From contig NZ_FOKB01000004.1 in the NCBI RefSeq assembly GCF_900111895.1, positions 186,001-250,000 of the forward strand: DNA of 64,000 nucleotides, read 5' to 3'. The position numbers were made by a program, and so were the translations under genes. Below the pieces are notes generated by a model that was not told where the DNA came from, made no database searches, and worked only from the letters and a program-made list of their open reading frames with translations. Positions 19,173-28,265 of this stretch are shown here, piece by piece; position 1 is the first letter of the stretch, and each line of letters opens with the position of its first letter. Source of the stretch: Pseudomonas simiae. Lineage in GTDB: Bacteria; Pseudomonadota; Gammaproteobacteria; Pseudomonadales; Pseudomonadaceae.

Positions 19173-20276
19173 TCAGGCGAAACGCAGCAACTGCATTTCC
19201 CGCAGGCGGCTCAATGTCCGACGGAACGCAAACTCCAGGTAACCCTCGGTATAAAGACACTCCAGAGGTACCCGCGCCTCGATGAACAATGGCACCTTGC
19301 GGTCGTAGCACTCGTCCACCAGGGCGATGAAACGACGCACACTGTCATCGTGCACCGACAATTGCGGCAACTCGCGATCACCCGCCTCCACGCGCTGTGC
19401 GCCATCTTCGGTACCTCGGGCGATCCGGCCGGGGCGTTTTTGCGCACTGAGGTTGGGCACTTCACCCAACAGGATCGCCTTGAAGCGATCGCACAGCAGC
19501 ATGAAATCCATCGCCGCGAGGGGTTGCTCGCACAGGTCCGCGTAATTGCACCAGAGCACTGTGTCGCTGGACTGCTGCGCGATGATCGAGCGATGACCGA
19601 CAGTCACCGGCCCACTCTGCACCGCCTGCCCTTGCGCCAATTGCTTGAATACACCGGCCAGCGCGTCGGGTTGATTGACCCAATAGCGCTGAAACGCCAC
19701 GCCCGGGTGCAAGCGGTGGTCCTTTTCGCCGTCCACGGCCACCACCTGCATATGCTGTTCTATTGCCGCAATGCCCGGCAAAAAACGCTCCCGGTTGAAG
19801 CCATCGGCGTACAACTGCCCAGGCGGTTGATTCGACGTGCAGACCATCACCACGCCTTCCTCGAACATCACCTGAAACAAGCGTCCCAGGATGATCGCGT
19901 CACCGATGTCATTGACGAACAGCTCATCGAAGCACAGCACGCGCACCTCCTGGCTCAGCTCGCGCGCCAGGGCCTGCAAGGGGTCATGGGTGCCTGTCAG
20001 TTGGAACAGCCGTTGATGCACCCACGCCATGAAGTGATGAAAGTGCTGGCGCCGCGCAGGCACCCGCAGGCTCTGGTAGAACTGGTCCATCAGCCAGGTC
20101 TTGCCACGCCCCACTGGCCCCCACAGGTAGACGCCGATGATTGGCGCACGCCCCCGATGTAGGGCTTCATGGCAGGCTTGCAGCGCGTCGACCGCTCGAC
20201 GCTGAGCGTCGTCGGCAACGAAGCCCGGTTGAGCAATGGCGTATTGGTAGGCAGCGCGGGGCGAGTCGAAAGTCAT
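19173..20276 (-). CDS. zapE: ZapE/AFG1-like ATPase
   Basis: 367 residues, the usual length for the family. Walker A is GPVGRGKT near 53-60 and Walker B is VLCFDELFVNDI near 114-125, followed by the sensor segment MVCTSNQPPGQLY. ZapE is a cytoplasmic ATPase that acts on the Z-ring during division in E. coli; its mitochondrial relative AFG1 helps protein turnover. Pseudomonads can carry more than one homologue, so this may be a paralogue rather than the division protein itself. It ends convergent to nothing obvious and shares its strand with the SnoaL-like gene 15 bases upstream. Confidence 0.85.
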   Translation of the reverse strand: MTFDSPRAAYQYAIAQPGFVADDAQRRAVDALQACHEALHRGRAPIIGVYLWGPVGRGKTWLMDQFYQSLRVPARRQHFHHFMAWVHQRLFQLTGTHDPLQALARELSQEVRVLCFDELFVNDIGDAIILGRLFQVMFEEGVVMVCTSNQPPGQLYADGFNRERFLPGIAAIEQHMQVVAVDGEKDHRLHPGVAFQRYWVNQPDALAGVFKQLAQGQAVQSGPVTVGHRSIIAQQSSDTVLWCNYADLCEQPLAAMDFMLLCDRFKAILLGEVPNLSAQKRPGRIARGTEDGAQRVEAGDRELPQLSVHDDSVRRFIALVDECYDRKVPLFIEARVPLECLYTEGYLEFAFRRTLSRLREMQLLRFA

Positions 20277-20291
20277 GCCCGCCAGTATGAC

Positions 20292-20627
20292 CTACAGGGA
20301 AATATCCAGTCGCGAAATCTTACCCTGCTCGTTCAATCGAAAGGTGTAGCGCAGCTCCAACGGGCTTCCGGGAAAATTGCCAGACACCACATTACTGACC
20401 AGCACCTTGCCCGTTCGGTGTTGCACCTTGAGCACTTCGACCCGCGGCTGGTAACGGCGCGCGGTGTCTTCCATCCAGCGCGCGATGGCAACGGTGCCGA
20501 CTTGATGCTGCCCCTCATCGAACACATTGGCGTCGTCGGCAAAACAATCGGCGACAGCCGAGGTGTCACGGCTGTTGGCCGCCTCGAGGTAGGCCATGAT
20601 GGCCGGCGCCAACTCGGGAATAGACAT
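20292..20627 (-). CDS. SnoaL-like / nuclear transport factor 2 family protein
   Basis: 111 residues with the NTF2/SnoaL outline: an N-terminal helix (PELAPAIMAYLEAANSRD), then FADDANVFDEG and strands ending RYTFRLNEQGKISRLDISL. The fold forms a small cone-shaped pocket, used for many unrelated reactions or binding roles; no specific one can be assigned. AAGGAGC precedes the ATG. It lies between the ZapE-like gene and the WYL regulator, all on the minus strand, and is a plausible target of that regulator. Confidence 0.82.
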   Translation of the reverse strand: MSIPELAPAIMAYLEAANSRDTSAVADCFADDANVFDEGQHQVGTVAIARWMEDTARRYQPRVEVLKVQHRTGKVLVSNVVSGNFPGSPLELRYTFRLNEQGKISRLDISL

Positions 20628-20679
20628 GGCACAGCTCCTTTGTAGGTGATTGGTGACGCCATGCTAAGCCAGGGTTGTG

Positions 20680-21396
20680 TCAGTTTTTGTCAGGAGTAAA
20701 CGGCCCGTCCTCATTCTGTTCCATCAGCTTGCGCCAGGCCCGTAGCCAATCACTGCGCCGCCCCGGATAACGCTCGCCATGGGGTTGGGCACTGGCCACA
20801 CGGTCGGTGCGGAAGGTGCGATACGCGCCACGCAATTCACACCAGGCGACGATCACCCGCACTTCGTTCAAGAACCCCAAGGCCAGGGGCCAAATCAGAC
20901 GTTGGCTCTGGGTCTGGCTGGCGTCTGCGTAATCGATCTGCAATTTGGCCTGGCTGCGAATGGCTTCGCGAAACACGTTGAGGGGTACGCGGTTTTCCGG
21001 ATAACCGAACCCTGGCGGGCCGGGCAATACCGTTGGGTTGCGCAAGGCTTCCTGAGCGGCCGGGTCGAGCACGTCGGCGATTTTCGCCAAAGCATTGGCG
21101 GCGGCGCGGCTGAGCACGTCATCACCGCGCTGATCCACGTAACGCAAGCCGAGCACGATAGCCTCGGTTTCCTCGGCGTTCAGCATCAAAGGCGGCAGAA
21201 ACAGGCCGCTTCGCAACACATATCCAACCCCCGCCTCGCCGAAAATCGGCGCGCCCAATGCAGTCAATTCGGCAATGTCGCGGTAAAGCGTACGCTCGGA
21301 CACCTCTAGCTGCGCCGCCAGCACGGCAGCAGTCACCGGGCGTTTCTTGCCCCGCAAGGCCTGGAGCAAAGTCAGTAGACGAGTGGTGCGCGACAC
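20680..21396 (-). CDS. YafY-type transcriptional regulator (HTH_11 + WYL)
   Basis: 238 residues. An N-terminal winged helix-turn-helix (about 1-60, with VSERTLYRDIAEL as recognition helix) is followed by a WYL-like effector domain (about 135-215), where RLIWPLALGFLNEVRVIVAWCELRGAYRTFR stands for the domain core. WYL domains bind small ligands or nucleic acid ends and control a wide set of genes. It is divergent from the aldo/keto reductase gene, with 159 bases between them, and may control it. Confidence 0.88.
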   Translation of the reverse strand: MSRTTRLLTLLQALRGKKRPVTAAVLAAQLEVSERTLYRDIAELTALGAPIFGEAGVGYVLRSGLFLPPLMLNAEETEAIVLGLRYVDQRGDDVLSRAAANALAKIADVLDPAAQEALRNPTVLPGPPGFGYPENRVPLNVFREAIRSQAKLQIDYADASQTQSQRLIWPLALGFLNEVRVIVAWCELRGAYRTFRTDRVASAQPHGERYPGRRSDWLRAWRKLMEQNEDGPFTPDKN

Positions 21397-21555
21397 GGGA
21401 ATGCCTGCCGAGAAAAAAAGTGATGCAGCTTAGCAGAGCCCCCTGTCAGAAAACGTCAGCAGTGAAAAAGCCTCTTGACCGAATACATTACCAGCATCAT
21501 ATTTAATACATGTTGATAGACATGTATTAACCATCACAGCCTCAGGAGTCCTTCT

Positions 21556-22602
21556 ATGCGCAATAAAGTCTTTGGCCGCCGCAGCGGTCTGCAGGTATCT
21601 GAACTGGCCTTGGGCACCGCTAATTTCGGTACGGGCTGGGGCCATGGCGCCGAACGCGATGAAGCCAAACAAATCTTCGACGGCTACCTTGAGGCCGGCG
21701 GCAACTTTCTCGATACCGCCAACGGCTACCAGTTCGGCCAGGCCGAAAAACTGCTGGGTGAGTTTATCGCCACCGAGCGTGACAACCTGGTGGTGGCCAC
21801 CAAGTACACCTTGCGCTCCCAGCCATCGGATGAAGGCACGATCAGGCTGGGCAACAATCGCAAGAACCTGGTTCGCTCGGTGGAAGACAGCCTCAAACGC
21901 CTGAACACCGACCGGATCGACCTGCTCTGGGCGCACATGAGCGACAACGTCACGCCCATGGAAGAGATCCTGCGCGGCCTCGACGACCTGGTCCGCGCCG
22001 GCAAGATCCACTACGCCGGCCTTTCCAACTTTCCCGCCTGGCGTATTGCCCGCGCCGACCTGCTGGCCGAAGTGCGCAACTTCGCGCCGATCATCGGCAT
22101 CCAGGTGGAATACAGTCTGGTCGAGCGCACCGCCGACCGCGAATTGCTGCCGATGGCCGAAGCCCTGGGCCTGGCTGCAACACTGTGGTCGCCCCTCGGC
22201 GGTGGCTTCCTGACAGGCAAGTACCGCAACACCCAGGACGACAACCGCGCCAACAAACTTGGGATCCTGGTGCACGCCGAACACAGCGCCCGTGAAACCG
22301 CCGTGCTGGATACCCTGCTGGCGGTCGCCGCCGAAGTTGAAGCCTCCCCGACCCACGTTGCCATCGGCTGGCTACGGGAAAAGGCGCGCCGCTCCACCAC
22401 CGCACTGATCCCGATCCTGGGTTCGCGCACTCGCGCCCAACTGGACAGCACCTTGGGCGCGTTGAATGTGCAATTGTCGGCCGAGCACGTCACCCGTCTC
22501 GACCATGCCAGCGCCATACCACTGGGTGTACCGCACGGCATCATCGCCGAGCGTTTCCCCATCGATATCGGCCTGGACTCCCCTCGCCCGCCGGTTATCT
22601 GA
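21556..22602 (+). CDS. Aldo/keto reductase
   Basis: 348 residues, NADPH-dependent TIM-barrel oxidoreductase. The catalytic Asp and Tyr are in FLDTANGYQFG (near 54-64) and the Lys in VVATKYTL (near 82). The YWTS/LWAHM region (DLLWAHMSDNVTPMEEIL) and the C-terminal cofactor segment (IPILGSRTRAQLDSTLGAL) fit the YajO/YakC-like branch. The substrate is unknown. AGGAGTCC precedes the ATG; divergent from the YafY-type regulator, which may control it. A bidirectional terminator separates it from pepN. Confidence 0.9.
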   Translation: MRNKVFGRRSGLQVSELALGTANFGTGWGHGAERDEAKQIFDGYLEAGGNFLDTANGYQFGQAEKLLGEFIATERDNLVVATKYTLRSQPSDEGTIRLGNNRKNLVRSVEDSLKRLNTDRIDLLWAHMSDNVTPMEEILRGLDDLVRAGKIHYAGLSNFPAWRIARADLLAEVRNFAPIIGIQVEYSLVERTADRELLPMAEALGLAATLWSPLGGGFLTGKYRNTQDDNRANKLGILVHAEHSARETAVLDTLLAVAAEVEASPTHVAIGWLREKARRSTTALIPILGSRTRAQLDSTLGALNVQLSAEHVTRLDHASAIPLGVPHGIIAERFPIDIGLDSPRPPVI

Positions 22603-22606
22603 GGCG

Positions 22607-22639
22607 AAAAAAAACGGCCTGTCGAACAGGCCGTTTTTT
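22607..22639. terminator. Bidirectional terminator between the reductase and pepN
   Basis: An A-tract and CGGCCTGT, a 3-base loop, ACAGGCCG and a T-tract; serves both convergent genes. Confidence 0.9.
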
Positions 22640-22654
22640 ATTCATCGCTCCAGC

Positions 22655-25312
22655 TTAAGCCAGGCTCTTGCTGACCACTTCGAACACATCGCTCGACAGC
22701 TCACCAGACGACCGAATGCGCTCCAGCTCTGCCCTCATCAGCGCCTGGCGTGCGCTGTCGTATTTGCGCCAGCGGGTCAACGGCGCCAACTGCCGCGAAG
22801 CGATCTGCGGATTGAAACCATTCAACTCGATCACCAGGTCCGCCAGGAAGCGATAACCCGAACCGTCCGCCGCGTGGAAGTTGATCAGGTTCTGCCCGGC
22901 AAAGGCCCCCATCAAGGCGCGCACCTTGTTGGGGTTCTTGATGTTGAACGCCGGGTGTTCCATCAACGCCTTCACGCGCGCCAGCCCGCCCGGCAAGGTG
23001 CTGCCGGCCTGCACGCTGAACCACTGGTCCATGACCAACGGGTTGTCCTTGAAGTTCTCGGCAAACACCGCCAGGGCCTGGGCCTTCTCCGCTTCGAACG
23101 GCGAATTCACCAGCACCGCCAGCGCGGTCAGGCGCTCGGTCATGTTGTCGCTGGTGTCGAACTGCTCGAGAGTCGCCGCCAACACTTCCGGCTTGCCGCT
23201 GAGCATCAGGTACGACAGCGCGATGTTTTGCAATGCGCGACGGGCGAAGTGCTCGGCGGCCGCCACGTACGGCGTTTGCTTGGACAGCTCGCGATTGGCC
23301 TGGTAACGCAGCCACAGGGCTTCATGCAGGTTATCCGCCAATTGCTTGCGCGCAAACTCGCGGGCGGCGTGGATGGCATCCACATCCGCCACCTCGCTGA
23401 TTTCGGTCAGGTAGGCTTCACCCGGCAGCGACAGCATCTCCGCAACCATCGCCTGGTCCAGGCTTTCGTCGCTCAACACGCTGCGCAGCGCGGTGATCAA
23501 GCGCTGATCCATGTGCAACGCCTGGCCCTGTTGATGCTGGGCAATCAGTTCCTGCAACACCTGCACCGACAACTGCTGGCCGGCATCCCAGCGGTTGAAA
23601 CCGTCGCTGTCATGCTGCATCAGGAACATCAGTTGATCGCGGTTGTACGGGAAACTCAGCTTGACCGGCGCAGAGAACCCGCGCAGCAGCGAAGGCAACG
23701 GTTGCTCAGGGATATCAACGAACGTGAAGGTCTGCTCGGCCTCGGTCACCGAGATCACGCGCGACGTGGCGCCAGCGGTCGCTTCACCGGCCAGGCGCAA
23801 GGCCATACTGCTGCCCTTAGCGTCCAGCAAGCCCAATTCCACAGGGATCACGAACGGCAGTTTTTCCGCCTTGTCCGGGGTTTCCGGGCAGCTCTGGCGG
23901 AAGGTCAGGCTGTAGGTTTTGGCCACCGCATCGTAGGACTCGCTCACCGCCAGACGTGGCGTGCCGGCCTGGCTGTACCAGCGTTTGAACTGCGTCAGGT
24001 CGGCGCCGTTGGCGTCTTCCATGGCCTTGATGAAGTCGTCGCAGGTCACGGCCTGGCCATCATGGCGTTCGAAGTACAGATCGCTGCCTTTGCGGAAGCC
24101 TTCGGCACCGAGCAAGGTGTGGATCATGCCCACCACTTCGGAGCCTTTTTCATACACGGTCAGGGTATAGAAGTTGGAGATTTCGATGAAGCTGTCCGGC
24201 CGCACCGCGTGGGCCATCGGGCCGGCGTCTTCGGCGAACTGGTGGGTGCGCAAGTACGCCACGTCCTGGATGCGCTTGACCGTGGCCGAGTTCATGTCGG
24301 CGGAGAAGCCCGAATCACGGAACACGGTGAAGCCTTCCTTGAGCGACAGCTGGAACCAGTCGCGGCAGGTCACGCGGTTACCCGACCAGTTGTGGAAGTA
24401 TTCGTGGGCGACGATCGCCTCGACCCGCTGGTGCGCGGCGTCGGTAGCGGTTTCGGCACGGGCCAGCACGGCACTGGAGTTGAAGATGTTGAGGCCCTTG
24501 TTTTCCATGGCGCCCATGTTGAAGTCGTTCACCGCCACGATCATGAAGATGTCGAGATCGTACTCGCGACCATAGGTTTCTTCGTCCCAGCGCATGGACT
24601 TCTTCAGGCTGGTCATCGCGTGCTGGCACTTGTCGATGTTTTCCGGCTCGACGTAGATACGCAGCGCTACGACACGGTCAGTCATGGTGGTGAACGTATC
24701 TTCGACACACCACAGGTCACCTGCAACCAGGGCAAACAGGTACGCCGGTTTCTTGAACGGGTCTTCCCAGGTTGCCCAGTGGCGGCCGTCTTCGCCAGGA
24801 CCGCTGGCGATCGGGTTGCCGTTGGACAGCAGGATCGGGTAGCGATGCTGTTCGGCGATGACCGTGGTGGTGAAGGTACTCATCACGTCCGGGCGGTCGA
24901 GGTAGTAAGTGATCTTGCGGAAACCTTCGGCCTCGCACTGGGTGCAGAACATGCTGCCGGACTTGTACAGGCCTTCCAGGGCGGTGTTCGTTTCCGGGTG
25001 GATTTTTACCGTGGTGTCCAGGGTAAAACTCGCACTTTTCGGCTGGACCGTCAGGTGGCTGTCGGTCAGTTGGTAGTCATCAGCGCCGAGTGCTTGATCG
25101 GCAAGGTTCACGCTCAACAATTCCAGCTGTTGTCCATCCAGCACCAACGGCGGCAACCCCGCGCCGCGCTCAGGGTTGCGGCGCATCACCAGCTGCGCGT
25201 GGACCAGGCTGTGGTCCTCGAACAACTCGAAGGTCAGGTGCGTCTCTTCGATCAGGTAGTCCGGCGCCTGATAGTCCTTCAGGTAAATCATCTTCGGTTG
25301 TTCGGTGCGCAT
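22655..25312 (-). CDS. pepN: Aminopeptidase N (M1 family)
   Basis: 885 residues from the ATG at 25312, chosen because AGAAGG lies 9 bases upstream; an ATG three codons earlier abuts the ribosome-binding site. The zinc peptidase core has GAMEN (exopeptidase motif) and HEYFHNWSGNRVTCRDW...LKEG (HExxH plus the third ligand Glu), around residues 258-320. Length and domain order match E. coli PepN: N-terminal beta domain, catalytic domain, beta sandwich and C-terminal helical domain. It removes N-terminal residues from peptides in the cytosol. Last gene of a minus-strand run starting at nadK; DUF2797 gene ends 13 bases upstream. Confidence 0.97.
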   Translation of the reverse strand: MRTEQPKMIYLKDYQAPDYLIEETHLTFELFEDHSLVHAQLVMRRNPERGAGLPPLVLDGQQLELLSVNLADQALGADDYQLTDSHLTVQPKSASFTLDTTVKIHPETNTALEGLYKSGSMFCTQCEAEGFRKITYYLDRPDVMSTFTTTVIAEQHRYPILLSNGNPIASGPGEDGRHWATWEDPFKKPAYLFALVAGDLWCVEDTFTTMTDRVVALRIYVEPENIDKCQHAMTSLKKSMRWDEETYGREYDLDIFMIVAVNDFNMGAMENKGLNIFNSSAVLARAETATDAAHQRVEAIVAHEYFHNWSGNRVTCRDWFQLSLKEGFTVFRDSGFSADMNSATVKRIQDVAYLRTHQFAEDAGPMAHAVRPDSFIEISNFYTLTVYEKGSEVVGMIHTLLGAEGFRKGSDLYFERHDGQAVTCDDFIKAMEDANGADLTQFKRWYSQAGTPRLAVSESYDAVAKTYSLTFRQSCPETPDKAEKLPFVIPVELGLLDAKGSSMALRLAGEATAGATSRVISVTEAEQTFTFVDIPEQPLPSLLRGFSAPVKLSFPYNRDQLMFLMQHDSDGFNRWDAGQQLSVQVLQELIAQHQQGQALHMDQRLITALRSVLSDESLDQAMVAEMLSLPGEAYLTEISEVADVDAIHAAREFARKQLADNLHEALWLRYQANRELSKQTPYVAAAEHFARRALQNIALSYLMLSGKPEVLAATLEQFDTSDNMTERLTALAVLVNSPFEAEKAQALAVFAENFKDNPLVMDQWFSVQAGSTLPGGLARVKALMEHPAFNIKNPNKVRALMGAFAGQNLINFHAADGSGYRFLADLVIELNGFNPQIASRQLAPLTRWRKYDSARQALMRAELERIRSSGELSSDVFEVVSKSLA

Positions 25313-25325
25313 GGGTGGCATCCTT

Positions 25326-26156
25326 CTACTGATGCACGGCGAGCTGGTAGGCCGTGTACTTACGAATATTGATAACGCCGGTGTCGAAGATCAGGTATTG
25401 GCCCTTGATCCCCAGCAGCGTGCCTTCGGCAATCGGGTTCTTGTCCAGGTTGAAGCTGACGATCTTGGCCGGATACTGCTCCACCGGGTAGCGGATTTCG
25501 ATCGGTTCGATGTCGGTCACCGGTTGGATGGCCTGCAGGCCAAAGCGTTCCTGCAAACCGAGCAAGCCTTCGGCGCAGGAAGCGAACAGCTCATCGCGCA
25601 CCTGCTTGAGGTCGACCGCTTGGGCGTCGCCCTTGAGCAGCGCGCGCCAGTTGGTTTTGTCGGCCACCTGACTGCGGAACAGGTCTTCGACGAACCCGGA
25701 CTGCTGGCGCGTCGCCACGCGCATGATCGGCAGCGCCTGGCTTGCACCCTGGTCCAGCCAGCGCGTCGGCAACTGGGTGGCGCGGGTGATGCCAACCTTG
25801 ATCCCCGACGAGTTCGCCAGGTACACCACGTGGTCGGTCATGCAGAATTTTTCGCCCCAGCCCGGATCGCGGCAGGTGCCGGCATCGTAATGGCAACGCT
25901 CGGGGCTCATGATGCACAGGTCACACTGGGCCAGCTTGGTCATGCACGGGTAGCAGTAACCCTGGCTGAAGCTGGTCTTGGTCTTGCGGCCGCAATGGCT
26001 GCAATGAATGGCACCAAGGTATTCCAGGCGCACGTGAGTACCGATCAATGGATTGACCGGTACCTCGGCATCGCCTAGGCGAAACGCATATTGAACGGTC
26101 GGCTCACCGAGTTGCGCCGACATTTTGCTGACTGCACCGCGACCAATTTCAATCAA
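25326..26156 (-). CDS. DUF2797 zinc-ribbon protein with GIY-YIG-like segment
   Basis: 276 residues if the TTG at 26156 is the start; that TTG overlaps the stop of the upstream DUF1315 gene (TTGA), with GGAT upstream. An ATG at 26123 gives 265 residues. The N-terminal part carries nine cysteines in CxxC pairs (CSHC, CYPC, CDLC and others, about 46-100), likely binding zinc. It is followed by VVYLANSSGIKVGITR, which looks like the start of a GIY-YIG nuclease-like fold. The family is conserved in gammaproteobacteria and of unknown function. The GIY-YIG likeness is my reading, not proven. Confidence 0.8.
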   Translation of the reverse strand: MIEIGRGAVSKMSAQLGEPTVQYAFRLGDAEVPVNPLIGTHVRLEYLGAIHCSHCGRKTKTSFSQGYCYPCMTKLAQCDLCIMSPERCHYDAGTCRDPGWGEKFCMTDHVVYLANSSGIKVGITRATQLPTRWLDQGASQALPIMRVATRQQSGFVEDLFRSQVADKTNWRALLKGDAQAVDLKQVRDELFASCAEGLLGLQERFGLQAIQPVTDIEPIEIRYPVEQYPAKIVSFNLDKNPIAEGTLLGIKGQYLIFDTGVINIRKYTAYQLAVHQ

Positions 26157-26413
26157 TGGATCGCATCCGACTTGAACAGGATGTTCGGCACCGGCGCGGA
26201 CTTGGACGCACATTCCTGCGGGCCCATGTAGCCGGTGCGCTGGTCTTCCGGCAGGTTCTGGATTTCCCAGGCGATCATGGCCTGCAACGACAGTTCGCGC
26301 TGTTCGGCAGAGAGCTTGCGGCCATCGGACCATTTGCCGATCTCCACGGCGAGCTTGAGGCTCTCGTAGATGTCCGGCGTGATGTTTTCGATCATTTCAG
26401 CAAAAGAGGACAT
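26153..26413 (-). CDS. DUF1315 (YeaC-like) protein
   Basis: 86 residues from the ATG at 26413, with GGAAGAG upstream. The sequence (MSSFAEMIENITPDIYESL, then KWSDGRKLSAEQRELSLQAM, IAWEIQNLPEDQRTGYM) matches the YeaC family, small cytosolic proteins of unknown function. It is packed between glpG (14 bases upstream) and the DUF2797 gene, with which it overlaps. Confidence 0.88.
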   Translation of the reverse strand: MSSFAEMIENITPDIYESLKLAVEIGKWSDGRKLSAEQRELSLQAMIAWEIQNLPEDQRTGYMGPQECASKSAPVPNILFKSDAIH

Positions 26414-26427
26414 AAGGCTCTTCCTTA

Positions 26428-27297
26428 TCAAATAGACGCTTTGCGGCGGCTGTATAGCCCACCCAGCAAACCCGTCAGGCAACCGATAACCAGGCCGCCG
26501 ACATGGGCAGCGTTGGCGATTTCGCCGAAACCGATCATCGAGACCAGCCCCGACAGGCAGAGCAGCAGCCATACCAGCATCATCACCAGCACCCCGCGGG
26601 GCAAGCGATAGGCCGGGTTAGGCGACAATAATTGAAAAATCCAGCAATGCCCGAGCAGGCCATACAGCACGCCGGACAACCCACCGAACAGGCCGGGGCC
26701 GCCATAAGCATATTGAGCGTAGTTGGACACCAGGCTGAACAACAGCGTCAGGCCCAGCAAGTTGATGCTGCCCTGGCGCGCTTCGATGCGCCGGCCCAGT
26801 TCCCAGTACCACATGCCGTTCATGGCCAGGTGCAGGATGCCAAAGTGGATCAGCATCGGGGTGACCAGCCGCCACCACTGCCCCGCCGCCAGGCTATCGG
26901 CCAGCGGCGTGAACTGGATGTACTCGCCGACGATGCGAAATGGCAGGAACGTCAGCCAGCTCATGGCTTGCAGGTTTTCACCGAGCAAGGTCACGGCGCC
27001 AACAATGATACTTGCCAGCAGCACCAAAGCGGTCAACGGGCTGTGCCGCAGTTGCTGAATGAACCCGGGCCGCTTGACCGGAGCCTGCTCGGGAATATCC
27101 AGTTGCTGGTCCGGGTCCCCGGCAGGAAAGCGTTGGTACAGTACGCGCACGTCGTCGCTGATGTTCTCGGGCACCCACAACACCTGCTCACCCGCCTCTT
27201 CACTGACACGATGGGGGACTTGCATACGTTGCAGCAGCAGGACAAAGCCGCCCAGGTCGACGCTCAAGGGTAAGCGTAATACCGCCACAGCACTCAT
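26428..27297 (-). CDS. glpG: Rhomboid intramembrane serine protease GlpG
   Basis: 289 residues. A cytoplasmic N-terminal domain (about 1-80) precedes six membrane helices. The rhomboid motifs are H151...H156xxxN160, the catalytic S208 in GLSGVLYG and H265 in AAHVGGL. Rhomboids cleave substrates within the membrane; known roles include quality control of orphan membrane proteins. The start overlaps the stop of the metallophosphatase gene upstream (ATGA). Confidence 0.94.
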   Translation of the reverse strand: MSAVAVLRLPLSVDLGGFVLLLQRMQVPHRVSEEAGEQVLWVPENISDDVRVLYQRFPAGDPDQQLDIPEQAPVKRPGFIQQLRHSPLTALVLLASIIVGAVTLLGENLQAMSWLTFLPFRIVGEYIQFTPLADSLAAGQWWRLVTPMLIHFGILHLAMNGMWYWELGRRIEARQGSINLLGLTLLFSLVSNYAQYAYGGPGLFGGLSGVLYGLLGHCWIFQLLSPNPAYRLPRGVLVMMLVWLLLCLSGLVSMIGFGEIANAAHVGGLVIGCLTGLLGGLYSRRKASI

Positions 27298-28265
27298 TTG
27301 ATGACCTCGGGCCGCTCAACGTCGACCCATACGAATTTATTCGGATCCAGCCGCGTCTCCTGATCCAGACGGTAGGCCACCAGCTTGCCATACAGCACTG
27401 CGCTGTAGTCCAGGCAGGCCAGGTTCGGTCGGATCGGCGCCGGTTTGCCGCTGCGCCAGTAATGGCCGACGAACAGCAAGGGTTCGTCGACGCCGTAGCG
27501 CAGCAGGGAATTCTTTTCGGTGGACGACAACGGCGTACGCGCCACCGGTTCCGGCAAGGCGTCGGGCTGGAACACGATATCGCCGTAGGTCTTGGGGTCG
27601 TCTTCCCAGAACTTGGTGCGGAAGAATGAGCGCGTCAGGCCATCGCCACCGGTCAGCGTCAAGCCATCCGGCAGGCGCATGTCGGTGCCACGCAGCAGGC
27701 GGTCGAACGCATTACAGGCAAAACTGCCCGGTACGGCGGCGGCCTGCAGGAAATGCTGGTCGATGCATCCGTTCGGAAAAGTCGCGCGCAGCGGATCGAT
27801 AAAGCCGTTATCCCAGCAGGCGTGCACCACGCGGAAGCGTCCGGCATCGACAAACAGCGGCATGTCGTAGAACCAGCCGAGGAAGTCGTGCCAGTCGGCC
27901 GGGTGCTGTTCGAATTGGGTCAGGGTCTCGTGGATCAACCGCGCGTGCCGTGGGTTGTGCTCGCGCACGAACTGTTTGCCACTGCCTGGCGGTGCGGGCG
28001 TGGTCCAGCCCAGGGCGTTGAACTCATGGTTGCCCATGATGCACAGCGCCTGGCCGGCCTCGGCCATGTCGTGGACGATGTGCAAGGCCTCGCGGATGCG
28101 CGGGCCACGGTCGATGATGTCGCCGAGGAACACCGCCATGCGCGACGGGTGACGCCAGGTGCCGCCCTGCTTGTGGTAGCCCAACAGGTCGAGCAGGTGC
28201 TCAAGGGTATGGGCGCAACCGTGCACGTCACCAATCAGGTCGTAGCTACGCGCGGGATCGAGCAT
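27294..28265 (-). CDS. ApaH-like metallophosphatase
   Basis: 323 residues from the ATG at 28265, which overlaps the nadK stop (TGATG). Metal-binding motifs of the calcineurin-like superfamily are all present: GDVHG (near 13-17), GDIIDRG (near 47-53) and GNHEFNALG (near 80-88), with further His near 160 and 260. Relatives hydrolyse dinucleoside polyphosphates or phosphoproteins; the substrate of this branch is not known. Operon with nadK and glpG through overlaps. Confidence 0.9.
   Translation of the reverse strand: MLDPARSYDLIGDVHGCAHTLEHLLDLLGYHKQGGTWRHPSRMAVFLGDIIDRGPRIREALHIVHDMAEAGQALCIMGNHEFNALGWTTPAPPGSGKQFVREHNPRHARLIHETLTQFEQHPADWHDFLGWFYDMPLFVDAGRFRVVHACWDNGFIDPLRATFPNGCIDQHFLQAAAVPGSFACNAFDRLLRGTDMRLPDGLTLTGGDGLTRSFFRTKFWEDDPKTYGDIVFQPDALPEPVARTPLSSTEKNSLLRYGVDEPLLFVGHYWRSGKPAPIRPNLACLDYSAVLYGKLVAYRLDQETRLDPNKFVWVDVERPEVIK

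Noticed and set aside
22466..25372. Very long open frame (about 968 codons) on the plus strand opposite pepN
   Set aside because: It is antisense to a full, well-conserved pepN; its protein is rich in His, Arg, Gln and Val as expected from reading GC-rich codons in reverse, and no family is recognisable.
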